A stretch of 51,250 nucleotides of DNA from JANMZR01 sp031383555 (lineage in GTDB: Bacteria > Bacteroidota > Bacteroidia > Cytophagales > Spirosomataceae). The DNA lies in NCBI GenBank assembly GCA_031383555.1, contig JANMZR010000100.1:1-51250 (forward strand), read 5' to 3'. Numbering within the stretch: position 1 is the stretch's first letter; each line of letters starts with the position of its first letter. The notes under the pieces are model-generated. The model saw nothing but the letters and a program-made list of their open reading frames with translations. It searched no databases and was not told the origin of the DNA. This document shows, piece after piece, positions 44,015-51,250 of the stretch. Both the position numbers and the translations under genes were made by a program.

Positions 44015-45232
44015 TTAAGGAATTGCAATCCAATTTGGGGGCGATTCTACACCTTTCACTAATATACGTAATGGAATATTTGTACCATGAATAGTGGTAG
44101 GTACTATCAACACAATGGTAGTTGGGCTGGTAATATTAAATTGACCCGCTAGAAGTGGAGTGGTATTATTAAAGGTCAATTTCACATCCCTGATATACAC
44201 CTGCACCTCGTCATTTGAAATATTTACATGTTGAAACAATGTACCAGTAATGGTAAAATTAGTAGCCGCTATCATTGGATTTATTGCCGAAATTGTGGGC
44301 ATTACTGAAAAAGGGAATACGTTTGAAGTATGATTAAAGTCCTTAATTGTACCATTTGGTAATGTTTTTTGTTCAAACAAATTCACTTGAGCCGAATATA
44401 AGCCTGGAATGATAGCATCTCCTTGATTGAGGGATTGCACTGTCATATCTATTTGATTTTCAGCAATCATAGTTACCAACCATGGTGCATCCGCTGCTTT
44501 TGAACCCGCCCAAAGTAGTGGATTTGAGAGTAAAATTGATGGAATACCAGCATTAAAACCTGAGCCAAAAAAGCTAACCTTATTGCCAGCAAAGGATTGT
44601 GCGGGCTGAATAATTACTTCCTTGGCTACTGGATCGCCCGGAATTAAATAGGTGATAAGACTCTGGCTGCTTGTTATTTGTGGGGCACCATGAACAAAAA
44701 TAAAATTACCATAGGAAAGCACTCTACCGGAATAAGAGGTAGGCCTTTCTGGCTCCAAAAACACAACCGAAACCTCATAATAGGCCGATAGCCTCACGGG
44801 TGATTCGGCAGCAGCCCAATATTGTACCGATTCACTGGGTGTGAGGCTTTGGAGTGTAATTTTCAAGTTAATGTCTTTACCTGTTGAGCTGGTGGTAAGT
44901 ACGGCATTGTCATGCAATGCCTTCATGGCTGAGCTCATTAAAATTTGTTCTTCGATGGCGTCTTCAAGGTCGGCTTCTTTCCAATTAGCAGATAATTGAT
45001 AATGCAAATTGAGCGACATTGGGGTATGTGCAATTGGATTACCATCTTTACCTAAGGCTGGGTAATTCTTAAAATGATTGTTTTCCTGCACATGATACAA
45101 GTAAAAGCCAACACCAAGCTGATCATTTCGGAGGATTTCGGGTAAAACACGTACTGTTAAAGTAGGATCCACGGCCGTTTGAATTATCGAAATAATAGTA
45201 TTAGTAACCTCATTTAAGCTTGTGAAATCCAT
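44015..45232 (-). CDS. DUF4255 / Pvc16-type protein
   Basis: 405 aa. Residues 1-190 match the DUF4255 (Pvc16 N-terminal) pattern: TNTIISIIQTAVDP, VGFYLYHVQENNHFKNYP, MSLNLHYQLSANWKEADLEDAIEEQILMSSAMKALHD. The C-terminal half is strand-rich with IPT/TIG-like repeats (VMPTISAINPMIAATNFTITGTLF). This family caps the non-contractile end of eCIS particles (tail terminator). It starts 2 bp after the preceding 252-aa gene. Confidence 0.85.
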   Translation of the reverse strand: MDFTSLNEVTNTIISIIQTAVDPTLTVRVLPEILRNDQLGVGFYLYHVQENNHFKNYPALGKDGNPIAHTPMSLNLHYQLSANWKEADLEDAIEEQILMSSAMKALHDNAVLTTSSTGKDINLKITLQSLTPSESVQYWAAAESPVRLSAYYEVSVVFLEPERPTSYSGRVLSYGNFIFVHGAPQITSSQSLITYLIPGDPVAKEVIIQPAQSFAGNKVSFFGSGFNAGIPSILLSNPLLWAGSKAADAPWLVTMIAENQIDMTVQSLNQGDAIIPGLYSAQVNLFEQKTLPNGTIKDFNHTSNVFPFSVMPTISAINPMIAATNFTITGTLFQHVNISNDEVQVYIRDVKLTFNNTTPLLAGQFNITSPTTIVLIVPTTIHGTNIPLRILVKGVESPPNWIAIP

Positions 45233-45234
45233 AT

Positions 45235-45993
45235 TTATAATTGACTTAAACCAAAGCTAAGCCTATTCATTTTAGAATAATTTGAGGGTGCTGGTTCCTG
45301 CACAATTCTATTAAAAACCTTTTGTTGAATTGGTGGTGCGGGCTGGGTAATTTCAACTGTAATTTTACCAATTACTAGCTTGGGCGCTTGGGGTTGTACA
45401 TCGGTTTTTACATTCATTTGCACCTCTTGCAGCGGCTGGAGTTGGTTGTTATTACTTATTTGAGTTTTTTCAAATATTGAATTTTCTTTAATTGATGGCT
45501 CTAATTTTTGGGTTGTCTTTAATACTAGATTTTCTTTTATGGTTTCTTTTTCACTAATTTTCCAAATATCGTTTATTGCATTCGATTCAAATATTTGATT
45601 TGATACATGCTCATTTTTATTAGTTTGAGGGCTTACATTTGAGATATCAACCAATTTATTATTTTGTGTTTCAATGTTAAAATTTTGTTCAATATTTGAA
45701 GAAAATGATTTGTTACGAAAATTCGAATTAAAAATATTTCTCTCAATATTTTTTGAAAAATAATTTGATATATTGGTTGCAATATCCTTATTTTCAACGA
45801 TTTGATTGCTAAAAATTGTAGAATTTCCTTTTGCTATTTCCTCCTTTTCAAAGCCATCTCCTTGAAAAGGTTTTTCATAAGTTACCCCAATTTCTGGCTC
45901 AGTATTTTGAGTAAAATCTGTGTTTGACGATAAATTAGGGGCTGCGATTTTTTCAATGCCCCTTTCTGCAATATTTGAAAAATAATTACTCAT
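45235..45993 (-). CDS. Asn/Ser/Gln-rich, probably disordered protein of the injection-system operon
   Basis: 252 aa. Dominated by Asn, Ser, Lys, Glu and Ile with little hydrophobic core, for example SNYFSNIAERGIEKI and repeated Asn-rich segments. There is no signal peptide, no coiled-coil heptad pattern long enough for a tape measure, and no recognised domain. Only the C-terminus (NYSKMNRLSFGLSQL) looks ordered and may be a docking peptide. It is 72 bp after the 46066-46824 gene and 2 bp before the Pvc16-type gene, so it is co-transcribed with assembly proteins. A short-lived assembly factor or internal plug are guesses. Confidence 0.6.
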   Translation of the reverse strand: MSNYFSNIAERGIEKIAAPNLSSNTDFTQNTEPEIGVTYEKPFQGDGFEKEEIAKGNSTIFSNQIVENKDIATNISNYFSKNIERNIFNSNFRNKSFSSNIEQNFNIETQNNKLVDISNVSPQTNKNEHVSNQIFESNAINDIWKISEKETIKENLVLKTTQKLEPSIKENSIFEKTQISNNNQLQPLQEVQMNVKTDVQPQAPKLVIGKITVEITQPAPPIQQKVFNRIVQEPAPSNYSKMNRLSFGLSQL

Positions 45994-46065
45994 AATTTGG
46001 ATTTAAAATAATTCAGAATTAATTTTTTAACAAAACAGAAAAATAATTATTTAAAAACACTTTCT

Positions 46066-46824
46066 TCAATTTTTGGATTGAATCATATCGAAAAACCGCT
46101 TTCTCAAACTTCGTGGTAATTCTAATATTTCATTTTTCGACCAATGATAGTTTGTTGACAGTGCGTGAATTTCATTGAAAAGTTGGGTTCTTTCTTGCAT
46201 CAATTTTGTAGAAAAGAAGGTTTGAATATCAAACTTTACAATTTGTAGATGATTACATTCGGGGCAAATTGCTTGCATATCTATGTTAAGCACAGGTGCT
46301 ATTTTCTCCATTTCATGCTGCACTATTTCTTTAGAGGTTTTGGGGTTTCCCTTTAAAAGGCAACCTAAATACAAATTATTTTCTGCTTCATTTTTCGATA
46401 AACCACTAATGGCAAGCTCATCATCCCCGGTTGGAAGCCGAAACGAAATATTTGTATCTAGTTGATATACACCGTTTTCGTTGGCAAATATTCGTGGCGA
46501 TTTACTGTGAGTTAACAGGTTTTTTAATGCGAAATCAAGGTCAAATTTTTGCTCACAATTTTTACAAATTACGGTACTTTCTATTTTTTCCCCAAAAACT
46601 GAAATATATAATGCCGCTAAAATCTCGTCACGATCGGCGATTACAATTTGGCCAGCCTTTGGTTTATTTCCATTTTCGTTAGGCAAAATCAACTCATCCA
46701 ATAAGTCCAATAGATTTGATAAATTATTTTTTTCAAAATTTAATTGAACAGCACCAGAAATAGGTTTTAAATAGATGCCAGAAAAACCAGAAGTATATTT
46801 TAGAGGAACAAATATTTTTGACAT
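46066..46824 (-). CDS. Zinc-ribbon assembly protein, possibly T4 gp26/gp51-like baseplate chaperone
   Basis: 252 aa. Two CxxC pairs, CKNCEQKF near residue 87 and CPECNHL near 191, could form a four-Cys zinc ribbon across the middle of the protein. Between them FRLPTGDDELAISGL and the C-terminus (LSTNYHWSKNEILELPRSLRKRFFDMI) have the pattern of phage baseplate/tail assembly proteins of this position. Assignment is tentative. In contractile tails such proteins bind the tube or baseplate transiently. It ends 72 bp before the Asn-rich gene and starts 31 bp after the tube gene's stop. Confidence 0.6.
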   Translation of the reverse strand: MSKIFVPLKYTSGFSGIYLKPISGAVQLNFEKNNLSNLLDLLDELILPNENGNKPKAGQIVIADRDEILAALYISVFGEKIESTVICKNCEQKFDLDFALKNLLTHSKSPRIFANENGVYQLDTNISFRLPTGDDELAISGLSKNEAENNLYLGCLLKGNPKTSKEIVQHEMEKIAPVLNIDMQAICPECNHLQIVKFDIQTFFSTKLMQERTQLFNEIHALSTNYHWSKNEILELPRSLRKRFFDMIQSKN

Positions 46825-46855
46825 TCAAAAATTGCAAATATTGTGGTAAAAACGA

Positions 46856-47362
46856 CTAAGTTTGATTTGGCTCGGGCACTTCAACATCCCGCTCCCAGCC
46901 CTCATTTTGCAAAATCATATGCTCAATGGCCACCACATGTGCGTTGGCATCAAGCTCTGGAAGTGCCTGATAGTCAGACACCCAGCATCGATATACTTTA
47001 TATGCCTTGGCCACAACACCTTGCTCGTTGAGTAATTCGATAATGATATCCTTGCGGAAGTCTTTCAACGAAATCACAGAGTCGCCTTCAACATTCCAAA
47101 CTTTTTTGGCCCAATTCTCAAACTCAGGGTCATGAGAAACGCCCCTTTCAAGGGTAATAGGCTCGAAATTCCAAACCGATGGAGTTTTTCTTGAGCTGCT
47201 TGGGTCACCACCTTCTCGATGCACCACGGGTTCAGTAGATTGCTTTAGCATGGATACTTTGCTCACACCGGCCACTACCTTGCCGTCCCAACGAACCCGA
47301 AATTTAAAATTTTTGTAAGGGTCAAAGCGATAAGCGTTGACCACAAATTGTGGAATTGCCAT
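46856..47362 (-). CDS. Inner tube protein (Afp1/Hcp-gp19 type)
   Basis: 168 aa, the usual size for a contractile-tail tube protein. Motifs FDPYKNFKFRVRWDGKVVAGVSKVSMLKQ, VHREGGDP and DFRKDIIIELLNEQGVVAKAYKVYRCW with PELDANAHVVAIEHMILQNEGWERD match the T4 gp19-like tube family. It polymerises into the rigid inner tube that is driven through the target membrane. This is the only tube gene in the window; Afp/PVC carry two. It follows the sheath gene by 83 bp. Confidence 0.93.
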   Translation of the reverse strand: MAIPQFVVNAYRFDPYKNFKFRVRWDGKVVAGVSKVSMLKQSTEPVVHREGGDPSSSRKTPSVWNFEPITLERGVSHDPEFENWAKKVWNVEGDSVISLKDFRKDIIIELLNEQGVVAKAYKVYRCWVSDYQALPELDANAHVVAIEHMILQNEGWERDVEVPEPNQT

Positions 47363-47445
47363 ATTAATTTGAATTTATTTTTTTGAAAAAATATTTTTAA
47401 ACTTGAAAGAGTTAGTATCTTAAAACCAACCTCAATAAAGTAAGA

Positions 47446-49026
47446 TTAAACTTGAATTTGGCCAGTCATTTGTTGCAAATAAAGTATTACAAATTCGGCT
47501 GGCTTTAATGGAGCAAAACCTACCCAAACATTCACAATCCCCAGATTGATGTCATTTTGGGTGGTGGTTTCATAGTCGCATTTTACAAAATAAGCATCAG
47601 ACTTTGTAGTGCCTTGAAAAGCTCCCTGACGGAACAAATTATGCATAAAAGCACCCACATTCAACCTGATTTGGGCCCAAAGAGGTTCGTCATTTGGCTC
47701 AAAAACTACCCATTTTAATCCACGATAAAGGCTTTCTTCTATAAATAAGGCAGTTCGGCGAATAGGAATGTACTTGTATTCGGAGGCAAAATCGTCATCC
47801 CCATCCATGGTACGGGCTCCCCAGTTTACTATTCCATTAGGGAATATTCTGATAGTATTAATGCCACGAGGGTTAAGTACGCCATTATCAGCATCACTGA
47901 ATTTGTATTCTAAGCCACTTACACCCAGTAAGTTGGCCTCTGTACCAGCTGGTGCTTTCCATACACCCCGGCTTCCGTCTGTTCTAGCCATTAAGCCTGC
48001 AATAGCGCCTGCCGCACTAACCTGCACTGGTAGGCCGTTTTCCAAAATAGTAAGCCGTGGGAAAAACACAGCCCCGAAATCATTCACAAGACCATTTCTC
48101 AAAACATTAACGCCATTTACAGGATGAGTGGCTAGTTGTACTGTAGTCCAAGAAGCTTCAGGATCCATTATTAAAAAAGCTCGTTCTTTTTCACAAAAAA
48201 TACTTGCATTCATCCAAACCGTTTTATGATCCATAAGAGCAGGTATAGGAACTGCTGGTGGCACTACAATTTGAATATTATTACTTTTAGGCAAAATCAT
48301 CAAATTAAATAGATCGACTTCTTTTTCTATAATTAAATATGCGGCATCATAGTGAGCCAATGTTATATTTAATCCGTTATTTCCCCCACCCAATCTAAAC
48401 GGTGCAACCATTGGGGCAGGCAGTAAAGGTGGAACTGGGGGCGCTGGAGATGCAAGTGGCCTTACCAAATTTGGAATAACTGGTAAACTAAGCACTACCC
48501 AAGGATAACTTACATAATTAATTACAAATCGTGAATGAGTAGGATTCATACTCAAACCTGTCCACGTTTGAATATCAAATGGCGTTTCAACAGTAGGGCT
48601 TACAACTTCAACTCTAAATAGTCTTAATGTAAATAAGTCTGGGCCTTCATGAATAACATTTATTCTGATTGAATCTCCAAGCAAACCCAGGTATTTTGCA
48701 GTAATAATTAATGTACTTGTAGCGGGTGCTGATAATAAAGTAGTTGTAGATGCAACAGGAGCATTTGCTAATCGCATGACATAGCATTGAGTGCCTCCAT
48801 TTAAAAAAAACAGTTTGACCGACCTAGACAAATCACCATGTGAATTATCATTTGTAAATGTTCGGGCAAATTCGGTATAGTTTAAGCACAAAACTGGCTC
48901 GTTGACAGGCCCCCAAACCGCCTGCCCAATAAATACTGCAACAGAAGTGCTCACTCCTGCAATCGTTCGCACCCCGCTTGGTACTTCTTGAACATACACA
49001 CCGGGATAAGATGTTTGTACTGCCAT
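47446..49026 (-). CDS. Contractile sheath protein (first gene of the injection-system operon)
   Basis: 526 aa. The N-terminus YPGVYVQEVPSGVRTIAGVSTSVAVFIG is the defining start of tail-sheath proteins. The C-terminal domain shows GINTIRIFPNGIVNWGARTMDGDDDFASEYKYIPIRR and ALFIEESLYRGLKWVVFEPNDEPLW, then VWVGFAPLKPAEFVILYLQQ, the extended strands that interlock neighbouring subunits. It forms the spring that contracts around the tube. Only one sheath gene is present, against three in Afp/PVC. An internal variable domain (about 130-270) lies on the outer surface in homologues. Confidence 0.95.
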   Translation of the reverse strand: MAVQTSYPGVYVQEVPSGVRTIAGVSTSVAVFIGQAVWGPVNEPVLCLNYTEFARTFTNDNSHGDLSRSVKLFFLNGGTQCYVMRLANAPVASTTTLLSAPATSTLIITAKYLGLLGDSIRINVIHEGPDLFTLRLFRVEVVSPTVETPFDIQTWTGLSMNPTHSRFVINYVSYPWVVLSLPVIPNLVRPLASPAPPVPPLLPAPMVAPFRLGGGNNGLNITLAHYDAAYLIIEKEVDLFNLMILPKSNNIQIVVPPAVPIPALMDHKTVWMNASIFCEKERAFLIMDPEASWTTVQLATHPVNGVNVLRNGLVNDFGAVFFPRLTILENGLPVQVSAAGAIAGLMARTDGSRGVWKAPAGTEANLLGVSGLEYKFSDADNGVLNPRGINTIRIFPNGIVNWGARTMDGDDDFASEYKYIPIRRTALFIEESLYRGLKWVVFEPNDEPLWAQIRLNVGAFMHNLFRQGAFQGTTKSDAYFVKCDYETTTQNDINLGIVNVWVGFAPLKPAEFVILYLQQMTGQIQV

Positions 49027-49439
49027 AATTTAAATTATTTTTAAGATGAGAAATACATAAATATTGAAATATATTAATTTCAATATGATTTTGAAATGAA
49101 AACGGATTTTTTGAAAACGGATTTTTGAATAAAAAAAGGCGGATTTTATACGGCTTCGCCGACCCAAGTTACATTTAACTGTAACAATGGAAGGAAAAGC
49201 AAAATTTTTGATTATTGAGAATTAATTGCGGTTAGCGTCTGGTTTTTTCTATTGTTTAATTACGTTGGTAAATATATACAATAAAAATGTTAAGTTCAAA
49301 ATATAAATTGTTATTTCTATTTAGCGGTAGTTTACTCTACCTAAAAACTAAATAACAGCCTAGAAATGGGCAAATTAAAATAATACATTAGAAATTAGAA
49401 AATCAACGATTTCTTCCTTTTTCTATCGAACCCGATACC
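49027..49439. promoter_or_regulatory. 413-bp control region upstream of the injection-system operon
   Basis: It lies between the sheath start and the stop of the FG-GAP gene and must contain the operon's promoter. Visible: TGAAAACGGATTTTT in perfect tandem (49097-49111 and 49112-49126), the inverted repeat GTTACA-N6-TGTAAC (49168-49185), and the small CGGC-TTC-GCCG hairpin (49151-49161). No exact TTTG-N19-TAnnTTTG promoter was found on the minus strand, so the start of transcription is not located. No small gene is evident. Confidence 0.55.
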
Positions 49440-51250
49440 TTAATAATTCTTAACTTTTTGATTAATTATTGTTGCCTCTCCATCATTCACTCCAGCAATA
49501 ATACGGTTTGCTTTATTGGATTTTATAGATGACAGACTTCTAATATTACCTTTTAAATTTAAACCACTTTGTGATTGTGTTGAATATTTAAAATTTCCTT
49601 TACCATCGCCCAACAATAACACCCCATGATTGGCAGCGTACCTTCCGAATTTGATTCGTATCCAGGTGTCATTCCCAGCCATAAGCATATCTTTTTTGCC
49701 ATCATTATTAAAGTCGTCTAAAACAATACCATGTACAGTGGAATATTGGGCCTGAATCGGTAAATTTCGTTTAGTGAAACCAGCTTTACCTTGGTTTTCC
49801 AAATAAACAGTTTCCATGGTTTCAGCTTTGAGCTTTTTGGCATCTTTAAGTTGCTCTGCTGTAAACATATCTGTCAAAGTAGCTGTGGCATAGGTTTTGT
49901 ATTCAATAAATTTTTTCTTTAAAAAAGGCATAGGATCTACCATATCATCACGAGAGTTCATTGGGTAGGAAACTCCATCAATATAATAGCTCACAACTGG
50001 TATAATGGTTTCATTTTCAGTAAAGTCTTTGTAATGAACGGTCATGGGCTCTTTTTCACTTACTTTAAATTGTGTATTGAGGCCGCAATTTCCTATTACC
50101 AAATCCAAATCACCGTCATTATCCATGTCAGAAGCAGCAATTTTGTTCCACCAACCTGTACTAGCAAAAGGTATATATGCTGCGGATTTATCGATAAGTT
50201 TGCCTTTTTGATTGATAAAAACTTTTATTGGCATCCATTCACCTACTATCACCAAATCAGGTTGTTTATCGCTATTTAAATCAAGCCATAGGGCGTCCGT
50301 TACCATGCCAATTTGGCCAATATCCGAATTTGTGTTTTCAGTCATATCTGTGAAACTCCCTTTCCCGTCGTTCAACAAAATATATGAGCCGGGCGTAATT
50401 GGGTAGCTTCTTGGTACTAGTCGACCGCCAATAAAAAGATCTAAATCGCCATCTGCATCAATGTCAGCTGCTTTTACACAACCTTTACTAGCCAATAATT
50501 TGGGGATAGCGTTTTCCTTTTTTGTAAAATTGCCCTTCCCATCGTTCAAATACAATCTATCTTGAAGCAGCGGGTCATTTTCGGCATATTCATAGCCGCC
50601 AGCAGCCACATAAAGGTCCTGATCACCATCTTTGTCAGCATCAAAAAAAGTGGCAGCAACATCTTCACTTTCAGCATCTTTTGCAAATATCGGATTTAGC
50701 TTTTTACTAAAATTTCCAGTGGTATTTTGCAAATATATTTCTGAGGCTGTTCCTCGGGCACCACCAATAAAAAAATCGTCGAGACCATCTTTATTCACAT
50801 CAGCCACCTCAATACTTGGCCCTTGGCGGCTCAAATAATGCGGAAGAAGTGATTGAACAGTGAAATCATTGAAAAGATTTTCTTTATGAACTACCTCTTT
50901 TAAATTACTTTGTGAAAAAATTGGCTTTAAATTCGTCCTATTTCCATAATTCCATATTTCTTGGGCATCACCAATTTTTAAATGTATCAGTTTATTAGGT
51001 TTCAAACCAACTATTTTTTGAAAATTATCATTTGGCCAAATCACAATTAAAGAATCAACTAAAGTGTTTTTACCAATTCCAAAGTTCAAAATTGGGTCAT
51101 TTGACGACTGGAAACCTCTAACAGGCGATTGCTCTTGGTACATTAATTGGCCACCAGCATACACTTTAACTTTAGCGCCTATTCCTCTTTTATTTAGTTT
51201 TCCTCCGTCTAATTCTATACTTAAATAGTTGTTTTTAACCAATTTTTCTG
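49440..51250 (-). CDS. CRTAC1-like ASPIC/UnbV and FG-GAP repeat protein (truncated)
   Basis: The frame runs off the right edge, so the true start lies outside the window; the visible 603 residues are its C-terminal part. They begin with an ASPIC/UnbV domain (LSIELDGGKLNKRGIGAKVKVY ... SSNDPILNFGIG) followed by several FG-GAP/VCBS units with Ca-binding DxDxDGxxD-like loops (DVNKDGLDDFFIGG, DADKDGDQDLYVAAG, DIDADGDLDLFIGG, DMDNDGDLDLVIGN, DFNNDGKKDMLMAGN). The propeller should be extracellular or on the surface. Large exported proteins of this type are common in Bacteroidota, often in carbohydrate uptake loci. It shares the strand of the injection system but is separated by 413 bp and there is no reason to join them. 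Confidence 0.88.
   Translation of the reverse strand, partial: EKLVKNNYLSIELDGGKLNKRGIGAKVKVYAGGQLMYQEQSPVRGFQSSNDPILNFGIGKNTLVDSLIVIWPNDNFQKIVGLKPNKLIHLKIGDAQEIWNYGNRTNLKPIFSQSNLKEVVHKENLFNDFTVQSLLPHYLSRQGPSIEVADVNKDGLDDFFIGGARGTASEIYLQNTTGNFSKKLNPIFAKDAESEDVAATFFDADKDGDQDLYVAAGGYEYAENDPLLQDRLYLNDGKGNFTKKENAIPKLLASKGCVKAADIDADGDLDLFIGGRLVPRSYPITPGSYILLNDGKGSFTDMTENTNSDIGQIGMVTDALWLDLNSDKQPDLVIVGEWMPIKVFINQKGKLIDKSAAYIPFASTGWWNKIAASDMDNDGDLDLVIGNCGLNTQFKVSEKEPMTVHYKDFTENETIIPVVSYYIDGVSYPMNSRDDMVDPMPFLKKKFIEYKTYATATLTDMFTAEQLKDAKKLKAETMETVYLENQGKAGFTKRNLPIQAQYSTVHGIVLDDFNNDGKKDMLMAGNDTWIRIKFGRYAANHGVLLLGDGKGNFKYSTQSQSGLNLKGNIRSLSSIKSNKANRIIAGVNDGEATIINQKVKNY

Noticed and set aside
23257..49026. 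Interpretation of the array as a prophage
   Set aside because: There are no capsid, portal, terminase, integrase, holin or lysin genes. DUF4255, DUF4157, DUF6519 and the AAA+ gene are eCIS markers.
23257..49026. Interpretation of the array as a T6SS
   Set aside because: There is no ClpV, TssJ, TssL or TssM, no membrane complex gene, and the sheath is one long protein rather than a TssB/TssC pair.

Overview
The window is about 51 kb of AT-rich DNA from a member of the Bacteroidota, probably the Cytophagales or a related order. Four things point there. A bacillithiol biosynthesis gene (bshC) and a CRTAC1-like FG-GAP protein are present. Where promoters are visible they use the Bacteroidota-type signal (TTTG, about 19 nt, TAnnTTTG; the best copy is at 5854-5884). 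A specialised NusG paralogue of the kind common in this phylum is present. The genus cannot be named from the sequence alone.

Left part (1-22.4 kb), mostly housekeeping and metabolism. In order on the plus strand: a truncated Gfo/Idh/MocA oxidoreductase, recJ, an FAD/NAD(P)-2Fe-2S reductase, an M3 oligopeptidase, a small lipoprotein with a clear promoter and terminator, and a GT2 glycosyltransferase. The glycosyltransferase leader can fold into two competing 17-bp hairpins. On the minus strand follow bshC, a secreted alpha-galactosidase-like gene broken by a single-base frameshift, and rnr. Back on the plus strand are a Crp/Fnr-type regulator, a VOC-fold protein, a two-halved vanadium-haloperoxidase/PAP2 protein, a phosphotriesterase-family hydrolase, and a three-gene unit for ferredoxin-linked 2-oxoacid metabolism (GltD-like NAD(P)H/Fe-S flavoprotein, then korA and korB).

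Right part (22.6-49.0 kb), the highlight: a 20-gene, 25.8-kb minus-strand array that reads as one extracellular contractile injection system (eCIS, related to Afp/PVC/MAC/AlgoCIS-type particles). Transcription would run from the sheath gene at 49026 to a repeat-tailed protein ending at 23257. The order is sheath, tube, zinc-ribbon assembly protein, Asn-rich disordered protein, DUF4255/Pvc16-type protein, AAA+ ATPase, 78-aa protein, two DUF4157 zincin proteins with unrelated C-termini (candidate cargo toxins), CIS-tube/hub adaptor, LysM/gpX protein, gpD hub, gpV spike, 95-aa protein, gp25, two gpJ-type baseplate wedge proteins, a gpI-like protein with beta-helix C-terminus, a 1168-aa DUF6519/beta-helix protein and a 57-bp-repeat Pro-rich protein. 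There is no capsid, terminase, portal, integrase, lysin, TssJLM or ClpV, so it is neither a prophage nor a T6SS. No recognisable PAAR tip, long tape measure or classical tail-fibre gene is present. The adjacent NusG-like gene (22624-23136, convergent) is a plausible processivity factor for so long an operon. Its leader has an extended dyad ending one base before the ATG.

Right edge: 413 bp of noncoding DNA containing a tandem 15-bp repeat and an 18-bp dyad, likely the eCIS control region, then the C-terminal part of a CRTAC1-like ASPIC/UnbV + FG-GAP protein running off the window.
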